A stretch of 64,000 nucleotides of DNA. Source: Microcoleus sp. FACHB-672. GTDB lineage: Bacteria > Cyanobacteriota > Cyanobacteriia > Cyanobacteriales > Oscillatoriaceae. Position numbers and translations under genes: made by a program. Location: assembly GCF_014695725.1 (NCBI RefSeq), contig NZ_JACJOU010000004.1:124001-188000 (forward strand), written 5' to 3'. The notes beneath the pieces are model-generated. The model made no database searches. It was given only the letters and a program-made list of their open reading frames with translations, and had not been told where the DNA came from. Of this stretch, positions 28,301-37,732 are shown one piece after another; the stretch's first letter is position 1; every line of letters starts with the position of its first letter.

Positions 28301-29230
28301 GCGTTTCCGAATTTAATTGATTTATTTGATTGTGCAATCAATGCGGTTGCAGCTTTAAATGAGCCGGCACAGGAAAATCCTTTAGCCGCGCAAGTAAAAC
28401 AGGAAACTCAATTTTGGGAAAGTGCCGGTTTAACGTTGCAGCAAGCACAAAGCCGGTCACGCTATCGTATTTTTGGTTCTAAACCGGGTGCGTATGGTGC
28501 CGGTTTACAAGGTTTAATTGAAGCACAAAATTGGACAGATGACGCAGATTTAGCCCGCGCTTATATTAACTGGAGTAGTTACGCTTACACCGGCATCTCA
28601 GATTCATCCCAAGGGGAAAATCTACCATATTCAAAAAAAGGCGAAATCTCTGCACCAGAAGCATTTGAGCAGCGTTTGAAGGGAATGCAAATTGTGCTGC
28701 ACAATCAAGATAACCGCGAACACGATTTACTGGATTCCGATGATTACTATCAATTCCAAGGCGGTTTGACTGCGGCTGTACGGGCTGCAAGTGGTAAAAA
28801 TCCTGATACTTATTTTGGGGATAATTCCAGGCCGGAAGCTCCTAAAGTTCGCCGCTTACAGGAGGAAATCGCACGGGTGTATCGTTCGCGGGTTGTGAAT
28901 CCTAAATGGATTGCCGGCGTGATGCGTCACGGGTATAAGGGAGCTTTTGAAATGGCGGCAACGGTGGATTATTTATTTGCTTATGATGCCACAGCGCGTT
29001 GCGTGGAAGATTTTATGTATGAAGGGGTGGCGAAGGCGTATTTATTGGAGCCGGCTGTACGGGAGTTTATTGAGCAGAAAAATCCTTGGGCATTGCGCGA
29101 TATGGCGGAACGGTTGCTGGAGGCGAATCAGCGTTCTTTGTGGCAATCTGCAAGCCAAGAAATGCTAGAAGATTTGAGGGCACTGGTTCACCAAGCTGAA
29201 GGGGTGATTGAATCAAAAACCGGCTCTTAA
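25358..29230 (+). CDS. cobN: Cobaltochelatase subunit CobN
   Basis: 1290 residues from ATG 25358, with AGGAG 10 bases upstream; the frame is open 8 codons further. The large subunit of the ATP-dependent chelatase that inserts cobalt into the corrin ring, related to magnesium chelatase ChlH. Family blocks are present across the length: PVFVSSPRDPDVQ, QPARGYDLDPSLNYHAPDL, the HVGKHGNLEWLPGKS signature near 565, GRLGLTRALAQDLAWNFDPL, and a C-terminal GYKGAFEMAATVDYLFAYDA. The length separates it from the shorter CobN-like proteins. CobS/CobT partners are not in the window; cyanobacteria are thought to share the Mg-chelatase ChlI/ChlD subunits. CbiD is encoded 23 kb upstream. Confidence 0.95.
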   Translation: MHRLATSPGGWNSQSEGISFISQTPAPIVFLTAADTDIQTLAVAVSKLPKGFPALRVANLLQLQQQISIDVYAEEILESAQIIIVRLLGGRAYWSYGMEVLIDTIARNKSHLIVLPGDDRPDPDLISHSTISLKAVNQLWRYFCEGGVDNFVNALQFVADVCLGSAYNPPTPVEVPRVGLYAWQQEIGRDVGSALSSSGMKKAGLLFYRAHYLAGNTAPVDALCQALIERGLKPVPVFVSSPRDPDVQAEVLEYFQPKDAEEIQVLLNTTSFAISQIPDFGKSAGTLTPSPSPLLSLNVPVLQVIFSSGGVEAWEAGFQGLSPRDMAMNVALPEVDGRIISRVVSFKALQHRHPQLETDVVVYQPVSDRIKFVADLAAGWVQLRQTMPAQRRIALILANYPTRDGRIANGVGLDTPASCIEILKALQQAGYQVENIPATGDELIQRLTAGITNDSEARELRSINQQLSIEEYQEYFATLPEPVQQEITSRWGSIEEKIIRSFPIAGIQFGNIFVGIQPARGYDLDPSLNYHAPDLDPTHDYLAFYYWLRKHFNAQAVVHVGKHGNLEWLPGKSIALSERCYPEIALGALPHLYPFIVNDPGEGSQAKRRAQAVIIDHLTPPMTRAELYGPLQKLENLIDEYYEAESLDPSRLPILQERISQLIVRENLQNDLGLEKDDVENLNTQIQTRIDGYLCEIKEAQIRDGLHIFGQPPQGRQLRDLIVAIARHPGAGRLGLTRALAQDLAWNFDPLTADPTQTINSNRPLNEIRPDAGYTKLLNAGDLVEKLEHQAAKLVEQIISQKPQIILESPNVSIKDFQSCTQKELDWIRDYLLPALQQTTQEITQLLTGLNGHYVPSGPSGAPTRGRPEVLPTGRNFYSVDIRAIPTETAWDVGRKAAEALIERYTQENGEYPKTLGLSVWGTSTMRTGGDDIAEALALLGVRPVWDGPSRRVVDFEILPVSILGRPRVDVTLRISGFFRDAFPNLIDLFDCAINAVAALNEPAQENPLAAQVKQETQFWESAGLTLQQAQSRSRYRIFGSKPGAYGAGLQGLIEAQNWTDDADLARAYINWSSYAYTGISDSSQGENLPYSKKGEISAPEAFEQRLKGMQIVLHNQDNREHDLLDSDDYYQFQGGLTAAVRAASGKNPDTYFGDNSRPEAPKVRRLQEEIARVYRSRVVNPKWIAGVMRHGYKGAFEMAATVDYLFAYDATARCVEDFMYEGVAKAYLLEPAVREFIEQKNPWALRDMAERLLEANQRSLWQSASQEMLEDLRALVHQAEGVIESKTGS

Positions 29231-29481
29231 AATAAGAAATAGCCACTCAATACTTCACTGCGCGATGCCAAGCTGTAGGAACTGGTTTAAGGGCAACCGA
29301 CTATCAAGATATTCCTAAAAATCTGCCCGCCGGTAGTTTGGTTTTTACATCGCCTGCTCCCTTTTTGCCTCGCCTGTAAGTCTTGTTAATGCTTGATCAT
29401 CAAGGTTACGATAAAAAAAATTCTCTCACATCTTTTGAAGGGTGAAAGTGTCTGCTTGAAGTAATGTCGGCTTAAGTTTAT

Positions 29482-32451
29482 CTAAACGACTGAACAATCC
29501 AATACTTTACTTAAACCCGCTCTTATAAGTTGTTGAGTTGCTTCCTCCGCCGATAAAGGTTGACTGAATAAATCTCCTTGCATTTCTTCACAATCTAGAG
29601 AAGTTAATAAATCTTTTTGTTCTGAAGTTTCAACACCTTCTGCAACCACTCGAATATTTAATCCTTTTCCTAAAGCAATAATTGCTCTAATAATGGCTGC
29701 ATCTTTTGATTTTGGAGCCAAGTTATCAAGAAAAGAACGGTCAATTTTGAGCGTATTAAATGGAAAATTTTTCAGATAACTCAGTGAAGAATATCCCGAA
29801 CCAAAACCGTCTAGAGAAAGGCGAACTCCCATACTGTGAAACTCGCGTAATCTCCCACTGGTTAAGTCGGCATTTTGCATCACGGTAGTTTCAGTAATTT
29901 CCAACTCCAAGCAACTTGCCGGTAATCCGGTTTCTTGCAAAATACGTGCCACTTTTTCGACTGAATTTGGCTGCTGAAATTGTCGGGCCGATAGATTTAC
30001 CGCTACGCCTATCCGTGGCAAACCGGCATCCTGCCAAGCTTTATTTTGAGTGCAAGCAGTCCGCAATATCCATTCACCAATCGCTACAATTAGTCCATTT
30101 TCTTCAACAATCGGAATAAATGTTTCAGGCAAAATCAGCCCCAACTGGGGGTGCAGCCAACGCATGAGAACTTCCATCTGAGTGACTTCCCCAGTGGTTA
30201 TATTGACTTGAGGCTGGTAGTAAAGCACCAATTCTTCCCGTTCCAAAGCCTGGTGCAGGCTATTTTCTAATGCTAATAATTCAGAAGCTTTAGAATTCAT
30301 CGTAGACGTATAAAAATGATAGTTGTTACGACCGTCTTCTTTAGCCCGATATAACGCTGCATCTGCATTTTTAATCAGGGCTTCCGCATTTTCGCCTCCA
30401 AAGGGATAAAGCGCAATTCCTATACTGCTGCTGATATGAAGGTAATGAGTTTCTAAATCAAACCCAACTTTGAAGGTGTCTAAAATTCGTTGAGCAATCT
30501 TAGCCGCATCATTTTTACAAGTGATGTGGGACAAGAGCAAAGTAAATTCATCACCTCCCCATCGGGCAACAACATCGCCCTCTCGCAAACAACTTTTTAG
30601 CCGTTTAGCAACACCTTGCAACAATCGGTCACCAACAGCATGGCCGAGTGTATCATTAATTGTTTTAAACCGATCTAAATCTAGAAACATGACAGCTAGC
30701 GAACTTTGATTTTCGCTGGCATTAGCGAGTGATTCTGCAAGTCGCTCATTAAATAATGTTCGGTTTGGTAAACCCGTCAAAATGTCGTGTAAAGCCTGAT
30801 ATCGAATGGTTTCTTCTGCTTGCTTTCGCTCAGTAATATCTCGAAAACTGCACACTCTGCCAGTAATTTTTCCACCAATCCACTGAGGCTGAGAATAGCG
30901 CTCGAAAACTCTTCCGTCCTTTAATTCGTAAATCTCGTAGCATTGTGCGTCTGGTTGACCGAACAAATTCATGGTTTTGCAGAGAAACTCTGCCGGCTCT
31001 TTAAGTAAATCTAGTACAAAACTTACCACCTGATTCTGATCTTTTGACTCAATTACAGACTCAGGAATGCCCCACATATCTACAAATTTTTGATTGAAAA
31101 CGACGATTTTTCCGCTGTCACCAACAAGGATTCCATCAGCCGTCGCTTCTAAGGTTCCGCGTAGGATTGAAAGCGATTGTTCAAGTTGTTCTTCTGTGCG
31201 CTTGCGTTCAGTAATATCTCGCTTGAGAATCACATAGTTGGCGATTATACCGGCTCCACTGTAGACGGGAGAGATCGTTGCCTCTTGAGGGTAAATCGTC
31301 CCATCTTTCCGCCTTCCGAGCAAACAACCATTCCAAACTTGCCCGCTAGAAATGGTCTTCCAAATACTTTGATTAAATGCTTCCTTATCCTCAGGAGTGT
31401 GCAGCAAGCTATCCGCAGTTTTCCCCAGCACTTCAGCACTGCTATATCCAGTAACTTTCTCAAAGGCTGAATTCACGTATTGCAGCCTTGCTTCAGCATC
31501 AGTAATTTCAATAATATCAGCCGCGTGCTTGACGGCAGTTACTAGCAGAGTGTTCGCTTCCTCGGCTTGCTTTCGGTCACTAATATCGCGAACAATAACG
31601 ATAACTTGCTGTTCCAAAAATGGAAAAAATCTTGCTTCAAAAAACTTTTCTGTATTTTGAATTGGTAATGAATATTCAATCGTTACTAAAGTGTTTGTTT
31701 GAACAACTTTTCTAAGTGCCTGATAAGATAGCTGCGCCACATTACCTGGCATAACCTCTTGGAGTGTTTTACCAATGAATGCTTCAGGTGGTGCATACAA
31801 TTGTGATGTTTTACCGGCATAATATTCTTGAATCATGCCGTCGGTTCGCAATCGGAAGTATAAATCTGGAGAAGTTTCAAAAATTGCTTTTAATTCTGCC
31901 GTAGCTAGTTTGGCTTGCTGCAAGGTTTCATGTAGTTTTATCCGCTGCTCACTCAGCTCTTGGGTTAAGTTTTTGGACTCTAATAAAGCATTTTTATGAG
32001 CTTGCAACAGCAGCAAAAACTCAGCCATAGGCGCGTGAATGGCAAAGTCATTAAAGGTTAATCCCAGCCGAGCAAGAGATTCTAGATCAGTGAGCCAAGG
32101 AAACCCTAAAAAGTAGAGAGCGTCTTGCTCCTCAACATAAACCATCGAGCCTTTAAACTGTATTCCATTTTGCTTAGATTCCAAAACAAATATGCATCCA
32201 GATTGCGCTCGGATCGCTTCAAATTCTAGAGCGATTACAGGAGAATTAATTTTAAAATGCTGTTCAATAGGGCTATCGGCTGCCAAACTAACATACAGCC
32301 GTTGTAGGACTTCTCCCACTTGCACAATTGAGCCATGCCGGTTAAAGACTAAGTGAAATGGAAACAGTTGTAAAAATAGCTGCGGCGGGAGTGTCACCCC
32401 AGAAAATGCTGCGCTTGTTGCTGGCTGAAAAGTGGATAAAAAACTTGTCAC
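29482..32451 (-). CDS. HNOBA-PAS-GGDEF-EAL signalling protein
   Basis: 989 residues from GTG 32451, chosen over a TTG 42 codons upstream because AGGAGG lies about 10 bases before it. Layout: HNOBA-type domain (about 15-175; LTLPPQLFLQLFPFHLVFNR, then LYFLGFPWLTDLESL), coiled coil, three PAS domains (about 200-590), GGDEF (about 600-760, WGGDEFTLLL intact), EAL (about 775-989). HNOBA normally pairs with a haem NO-binding H-NOX domain, absent here. The EAL domain keeps Glu in EVLMR, ELEITE and AEGVET, but DDFG is changed to DGFG, so phosphodiesterase activity may be weak or lost. It probably makes cyclic di-GMP in answer to a gas or redox signal. Confidence 0.88.
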   Translation of the reverse strand: MTSFLSTFQPATSAAFSGVTLPPQLFLQLFPFHLVFNRHGSIVQVGEVLQRLYVSLAADSPIEQHFKINSPVIALEFEAIRAQSGCIFVLESKQNGIQFKGSMVYVEEQDALYFLGFPWLTDLESLARLGLTFNDFAIHAPMAEFLLLLQAHKNALLESKNLTQELSEQRIKLHETLQQAKLATAELKAIFETSPDLYFRLRTDGMIQEYYAGKTSQLYAPPEAFIGKTLQEVMPGNVAQLSYQALRKVVQTNTLVTIEYSLPIQNTEKFFEARFFPFLEQQVIVIVRDISDRKQAEEANTLLVTAVKHAADIIEITDAEARLQYVNSAFEKVTGYSSAEVLGKTADSLLHTPEDKEAFNQSIWKTISSGQVWNGCLLGRRKDGTIYPQEATISPVYSGAGIIANYVILKRDITERKRTEEQLEQSLSILRGTLEATADGILVGDSGKIVVFNQKFVDMWGIPESVIESKDQNQVVSFVLDLLKEPAEFLCKTMNLFGQPDAQCYEIYELKDGRVFERYSQPQWIGGKITGRVCSFRDITERKQAEETIRYQALHDILTGLPNRTLFNERLAESLANASENQSSLAVMFLDLDRFKTINDTLGHAVGDRLLQGVAKRLKSCLREGDVVARWGGDEFTLLLSHITCKNDAAKIAQRILDTFKVGFDLETHYLHISSSIGIALYPFGGENAEALIKNADAALYRAKEDGRNNYHFYTSTMNSKASELLALENSLHQALEREELVLYYQPQVNITTGEVTQMEVLMRWLHPQLGLILPETFIPIVEENGLIVAIGEWILRTACTQNKAWQDAGLPRIGVAVNLSARQFQQPNSVEKVARILQETGLPASCLELEITETTVMQNADLTSGRLREFHSMGVRLSLDGFGSGYSSLSYLKNFPFNTLKIDRSFLDNLAPKSKDAAIIRAIIALGKGLNIRVVAEGVETSEQKDLLTSLDCEEMQGDLFSQPLSAEEATQQLIRAGLSKVLDCSVV

Positions 32452-33279
32452 AATCGGCCCCCTCCTCTTACACTTCCTGTGCGTAATCTCAACAGACTTG
32501 CGACATCTCCCGCTAAGTTCCCTCGTCAGTTCCTTTTGCCTCGAAGTAAACCTCGCACTGGAAACACGAAAGTGCAAGTATGCTTAATTTTCTAGGATAT
32601 CAGTGCCCACCATCAGAGTCACTAAAAGTGCTAGAAGCTCATACCCAGGTGCTTTGAGATCGTCGAGTTTTGGGGGAAACGCCGGCTTGTCGTCTTCTCT
32701 ATCGAATGCAAAATGCTATAACCTTTTACTGATATGTAGAACACCCAATATTTACTGAAGGCTCATATAGTTTTACGGCTGATCCGGACAACCATCTCTA
32801 TGCACGTGGCTATCGCGTTCCCAGCCGGCCTTTTTTCAAGGGGTTCCACTTGTTTTCATCAAAATGAGGTCTACTCCATCTTCAATTACTTTGTGTCCCA
32901 GGCTCGCTCTAAAAGTTGCGAGCCTTTTGATAGCTTGATTCAGTTAAGCTAACTCACACTTGCGTTTATTATATTCCGGTTAAGGTTAGCGAATGGCTCA
33001 TCCGAAAGACATATTTCCCTAGTCGCCCATTTATGGATCATACATAACTGCTGACTGCTCGCGCAAATAGTTTGCATATTAAGTTTAGCTATGATCAAAA
33101 ATCTATGTGTAAATCAAGGTTTTATCCAGGCAAAATGTAAAGTCTTACAATTCCAAAAAACTGTAAAAATAATTTCAAGAACTGGGAGTAAACATTTTTC
33201 CCCCTTCTTAAAGGCAAGAGGCACTTTGCTATCTTATGCAATTGGCATTTAATGAAAATGGATGTTGAGAAAGATTGCT
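32452..33279. other. Long spacer without a supported gene
   Basis: About 830 bp between two minus-strand signalling genes. A leftward 80-codon frame at 33122-33364 overlaps the kinase 3' end, has biased composition, and is not accepted. A GC-rich stretch near 32777-32835 ending in CCAGCCGGCCTTTTTT could be the terminator of an unannotated rightward RNA. The last 120 bp before the kinase stop are AT-rich. Confidence 0.25.
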
Positions 33280-34782
33280 TTAAAATCGCTCCTTTGCCGC
33301 CACCGGCTCTTGATGTGCAACCATTGAATTTAAATCGGCTGTCTCCCTTTGCCTGTTTTGACACACCGGCAGATCAATGACAAACTCTGCCCCTTCTCCT
33401 GGCGAGGAAACGCACTCAAGCCTTCCCCCATGCTTGTCTACCACAATTTGATAGCTGATCGACAAACCCAAACCAGTGCCCTGCCCCACCGGCTTCGTCG
33501 TAAAAAACGGCTCAAATAATTGTGTCATTACATCTTTTGTCATTCCCGGGCCATTATCCGCAATCCGCACCCTCACATAATCCGGGTGCGAGACTTCCGT
33601 ACGGATCTTAATGCAGCTAGGATTGCCCTGCACATCTAGATCACAGCGCTGTGCGTTGTAGCAATTGAGCGCATCTAGTGCATTCGCCAAAATATTCATA
33701 AATACTTGATTAAGCTGGCTGGCATAGCACTCAACCAGCGGTAAATTCCCAAACTCTTTCACCACTTTAATGCCGGCACAATCAGGCTGAGCTTTTAGAC
33801 GATTTTGCAAAATTAATAACGTATTCTCAATTCCCTCGTGAATATCAACCAGAGTAATTTCTGCTTCATCCAGTCGCGAGAAATTCCGCAAAGATAAGAC
33901 AATCTGACGAATGCGTTCAGCTCCCATTTGCATTGAAGACATGACCTTTGGCAAGTCTTCAAGCAGAAAATCAAGTTCAATAGAATCACTCAAGTTTTCA
34001 ATTTCAGCAGCCGGCTTTGGGTAACGCTGCCGGTAAAGATTCAGCAACTCAAGCACATCTTGAACGTAATTATGAGCGTGGCTTAAGTTGCAATAGATAA
34101 ACGTAACTGGATTATTAATTTCGTGCGCCACACCCGCCAAAAGCTGGCCAAGGCTAGACATTTTTTCACTGTGCACCAAATGGGCTTGAGCTTGTTGCAA
34201 ATAGTGCAGAGTTTGCTGCAACTGCTGAGCTTGAGCTTGGGCGGCAGCAGTCGCCGTACAACTTTGTTTGTAAAGTTCAACCAGCTTCATGTCAAGTGCC
34301 AGCTGTTCAGCCTCACTTTCCTTCTGATACTGACTCACTACTGCATCCAACGCTGTGAGCAATTCCGAGGACGCGGCACTCATAATATAACTAAGATAAG
34401 AATTCTCGGCCTTCAATTCAGCATCAGCAACAGAAATCAGCACCCTCACTTGCTCAATATAGTGACGCACCTGCTTGTCTAAATACAGCGGTGCCTCAAA
34501 ATACATCGCTTCGATAGTCTTTGAGAGATTTGCCGGTAAATTCATGCTTTCATCGCCGCAGATCAGCCCATTGTGAGACTTTTCCATCAGCTCAATTGCA
34601 TCCACCAGCGCCATCCGCAGCTTTTCTCGTTCCAGTGGATTTTCTGTGCAAACAAGTTTTAAGCAGAAGAAAGCGATTCGTTGCGATAGCATTCTCTGTC
34701 GCCCACTGACATTGACAACGGCTGCGTTTATTTCCCTAGCCATACTAATTTCATGATAAAGGCTGTCTACAGCTCGATTCAC
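33280..34782 (-). CDS. Sensor histidine kinase with a PilJ-type N-terminal domain
   Basis: 500 residues. The N-terminal region (about 15-150) has the PilJ-type signature INAAVVNVSGRQRMLSQRIAFF followed by paired helices; no membrane segment is evident, so it is probably cytoplasmic. A coiled coil with many Gln/Ala residues follows, then a HisKA H-box (LAGVAHEINNPVTFIY, His near 220), and a HATPase_c domain with DNGPGM and GTGLGLSISYQIV boxes, of the type found in NtrB-like kinases. No receiver domain. Start is GTG 34782; ATG 34743 (Met14) is a fair alternative. The partner regulator is not adjacent. Confidence 0.9.
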   Translation of the reverse strand: MNRAVDSLYHEISMAREINAAVVNVSGRQRMLSQRIAFFCLKLVCTENPLEREKLRMALVDAIELMEKSHNGLICGDESMNLPANLSKTIEAMYFEAPLYLDKQVRHYIEQVRVLISVADAELKAENSYLSYIMSAASSELLTALDAVVSQYQKESEAEQLALDMKLVELYKQSCTATAAAQAQAQQLQQTLHYLQQAQAHLVHSEKMSSLGQLLAGVAHEINNPVTFIYCNLSHAHNYVQDVLELLNLYRQRYPKPAAEIENLSDSIELDFLLEDLPKVMSSMQMGAERIRQIVLSLRNFSRLDEAEITLVDIHEGIENTLLILQNRLKAQPDCAGIKVVKEFGNLPLVECYASQLNQVFMNILANALDALNCYNAQRCDLDVQGNPSCIKIRTEVSHPDYVRVRIADNGPGMTKDVMTQLFEPFFTTKPVGQGTGLGLSISYQIVVDKHGGRLECVSSPGEGAEFVIDLPVCQNRQRETADLNSMVAHQEPVAAKERF

Positions 34783-35282
34783 GGCAAGTCTCTAGTAAAT
34801 TTTGATTGTGGAAGCATGACATATACTCTCATTTGTCCGAGTGGACGTAGAATTTATTAAGTCTGCCCAGCCTGCTTATAAGAGTTTCTAAAATTTTAAA
34901 CCTCTTTGAGGACAAATGAGATGATTCAACCTAGAATCGCACCGATCTTTTTGGTATCTTTATAAAAACTATTATCTAGAGGGCTTAAAGGTTTTGTATG
35001 CTTTTATACGGAAGCAATTAAATTTTAATAAATTTTTAACACTATAGACTAAGTGTGCTGAACTTTCACAAGTAGCTAAAAAAACTAAACAGTTAAAAAT
35101 TTTAAGTATTTTCTCGGAGTTAAAGGCGAATAGAAAAAATTCATTTACTTTTTAGGTGAGGGTGCGCCTTCTTCTCAAATGCGTTTAGTTGATTACCAAG
35201 AAGGTTAAAAACGCAACAAAAACCGGCAACTGGCAATCAGCACATCTGTACAATTCACGGCAATCCAAAATTTTGCGCTTGT
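34783..35282. other. Spacer between the histidine kinase and the cyclase
   Basis: 500 bp, AT-rich from 34860 to 35150, no supported gene. It should hold the kinase promoter (minus strand) near 34800-34900. Confidence 0.3.
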
Positions 35283-37226
35283 TCATCCAGTTGAAGGTGA
35301 CACCGAAGCATTCTGTCCTACGTCCGCTTGACTTGATTGCAAAAACCGGCATCTGTGAGCAGCGGAAAGTTTCAAAGAATAATCTGATAATTCATTGGAC
35401 TCTCTGCCGGCCAGCAGATAAGTCAGCATTTCTCCTTTGCCCTTAATCGGAATATAGCCCCGTCTCTCAAACTGATAAAGATGCTGCAATTGCTCATAAG
35501 TCGCCGCACTGATCTGAATGCAACCAGCGATGCCGTGAGATTCCATGCGGTTCGCAATATTAACCGTGTCGCCCCACAAATCATAAATAAACTTGTTCGT
35601 GCCAATCACACCGGCAACCACCGGCCCGGTGTGAATTCCAATCCGAATCGTGAACGCTTCACCATGATCGGCATTAAATTTAAGGATGGCTTGCTGCATA
35701 TCCAGAGCCATTTCAGCAATCGCTTGTGCATGATCGGGCCGGTGCATTGGGAGGCCACCGACAACCATGTAAGCGTCCCCAATCGTCTTTATTTTCTCCA
35801 ATCCATGCCACGCTGCCAGCTTGTCGAAAGCGGAAAATATTTCGTTGAGCAGTTGCACCAATTCTGTTGCCGAGATTCGCGATGCTAGCTGGGTAAAACC
35901 AACAATATCAGCAAACATAACGGTAACTTCCGCAAAGCTATCGGCAATAATTTTTTGCTCCTGTTTCAAGCGCTCTGCAATCGGTTGAGGCAAGATATTG
36001 AGCAACAGACGCTCTGACTTTTCCTGCTCATTTGAGAGTTGCTGGAGCGCTTTTTGCAATTGTTCGGCTTGGCGGGCGCGTTCGTGTGCGAGCTGTTCAA
36101 TCTGTCTCTGCCGGCTCAAAGAAGTGAGCAAATAAGTAACCGGAATGTGAGTCCAAAGTAACCCAATAATTAGCGCTGCCCAAGAACGCCAATGTTTTGT
36201 TTGAATTTCTCGATAAGCCGGCGTAGAAAGTAGGTAAAGCGACCATTGACGGCCACCAACCGTTAAGGTTCGCGTACCCACCGTCCGCTCAGTTTTGCTG
36301 ATGCCATCGACTTGCAGCAAATTTTGCACAGCAGGAAATTCCACCACTTTTTTCGTGCTGGAGTCGTAAAAGGCAAGGAAGCGATTTTCTTGTCTAGACG
36401 CCCAGCGAAAAGCTTCACTCCTATTGAGCAAACTGCTTGTTGTATCCGTTTTGTCAGCAAGATAAAGATCGAGATTGCCAACGCCTCGTCCCTTTAAAGC
36501 CGCCTCAAAAATCTCAGCAACTCGAAATACTCCCACCACAAACCCTTGTAAAGAGTCAGGACTGTCGCTGGAAAAAGTATCTTGATTATCGTAAATGGGT
36601 TGAATGACCATGAGGCTGAGTTGAGCGTCTTTTGCCGGCTGTAACTCAACGCTGCCGGTGACAACCATTTTGCCGGTATCCCGCGCCCTTTCTAGTGCCG
36701 CGCGGTAAGCCGGCTGGCTTGCCAAATCAAACCCCAATGTCCTCTCGTTACCTTTGAGCGGTTCCAAAAAATATACAGGGTAATATTCTGGGCGTTGCTG
36801 AGCTGGGACAATTGCACCGTCAGCGTTTCGTTCGGCAATTTGGAAATTAGGAAGCGTGCCGGTTTGATCTGCCGCTTCGTAAGCTTGCCGGTTTGCGTCA
36901 CTGACTTTTGGCACCCACGCTAAAAATTGAATGCTTGTGTTGCTAGACACAGGGCGCTGAACGAATTGCTTAAAAGCAGACGGTTCAATTTTGCCAGACG
37001 CGGCAAAGAAGTCGCTCAGGTTTGGGATAATTTGCAGATCTTCCTTGAAGTGCTGCTGCAGCGCGGCGGCAACTCCATCTGCATAACGGTTAAATTCATA
37101 TTCGCGACGTTTGTCTTCCCATCTCGCTACAACAACGCACGCAAGGATAGACAGTCCCACCCCCACACAAAGCGTCAACCCGGCAGGGATATATCGAGAC
37201 CAAGGTATAGGTTGTTTTTTAGGCAT
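35283..37226 (-). CDS. Class III adenylate cyclase with CHASE sensor domain
   Basis: 647 residues. A membrane protein: TM 14-34, an outside CHASE-type sensor (about 75-300), TM 347-369, a coiled-coil linker ending LLLNILPQPIAERLK (406-421), and a class III cyclase domain (about 432-610). Metal ligands Asp440 (MFADIVGFT) and Asp484 (IGDAYM) are present. Lys480 (EKIKTIGD) and Asp549 (YDLWGD), the adenine-selecting pair, point to cAMP rather than cGMP, and Asn556/Arg560 complete the catalytic site. It probably makes cAMP in response to an extracellular small molecule. Candidate cAMP receptors of the CRP family are encoded at 12421 and 51773, but both look like non-cAMP members. Confidence 0.95.
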   Translation of the reverse strand: MPKKQPIPWSRYIPAGLTLCVGVGLSILACVVVARWEDKRREYEFNRYADGVAAALQQHFKEDLQIIPNLSDFFAASGKIEPSAFKQFVQRPVSSNTSIQFLAWVPKVSDANRQAYEAADQTGTLPNFQIAERNADGAIVPAQQRPEYYPVYFLEPLKGNERTLGFDLASQPAYRAALERARDTGKMVVTGSVELQPAKDAQLSLMVIQPIYDNQDTFSSDSPDSLQGFVVGVFRVAEIFEAALKGRGVGNLDLYLADKTDTTSSLLNRSEAFRWASRQENRFLAFYDSSTKKVVEFPAVQNLLQVDGISKTERTVGTRTLTVGGRQWSLYLLSTPAYREIQTKHWRSWAALIIGLLWTHIPVTYLLTSLSRQRQIEQLAHERARQAEQLQKALQQLSNEQEKSERLLLNILPQPIAERLKQEQKIIADSFAEVTVMFADIVGFTQLASRISATELVQLLNEIFSAFDKLAAWHGLEKIKTIGDAYMVVGGLPMHRPDHAQAIAEMALDMQQAILKFNADHGEAFTIRIGIHTGPVVAGVIGTNKFIYDLWGDTVNIANRMESHGIAGCIQISAATYEQLQHLYQFERRGYIPIKGKGEMLTYLLAGRESNELSDYSLKLSAAHRCRFLQSSQADVGQNASVSPSTG

Positions 37227-37732
37227 ACTTGCATCTTTCCGACCGAGGTAAAGGAAGGCACCCCACTGAGTTTGAGTGAACGCAACGGCTTAAGTCATGC
37301 TTTTTGCGACTTAACAACTTTTTAAAGAAACGAACAAACTTCTAGCACTCGTGATAATACTGATCTACCACATAATAAGAGAGAGCCGAGCTGATTCATC
37401 GTAACTTTACATAGAAACGCTTTTTATTGCCTTGCTGATAAAGATTTGCAGCTCACCTGCTTTAGATTGCCCCAATTCCCTACTTACCTATCACCGAGGA
37501 CAGCGGAATCAGAAAAGCTTAAGAAATCCGGATATTAATACAGAGATTGCATTACCTCAGCCTCAGGAACTACACTGAGAACTTGTTACTTTTTGAAATG
37601 TTTATATTCTTTTGATTCATGATATTAAAAAAATCTTTAATTTTTGTCTTTGACTAGCAGATTGTGGGTTGATAGGAGATAAGCGGCTCTAGTCGGAGTC
37701 AAAAATTAAGTTTGTTTAGTATATTTTGGGAA
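37227..37732. other. Divergent spacer between the cyclase and the TerB-like gene
   Basis: No gene supported. AT-rich from about 37590 to 37660, which would fit the TerB-like promoter. No known regulatory site recognised. Confidence 0.3.

Noticed and set aside
29239-29380. Downstream rightward frame after cobN, with NLPAGSLVF
   Set aside because: Lies after a stop, lacks a start and a known family; could be a C-terminal gene fragment but evidence is too thin.
33122-33364. Leftward 80-codon frame
   Set aside because: Overlaps the 3' end of the histidine kinase and has biased composition typical of a shadow.
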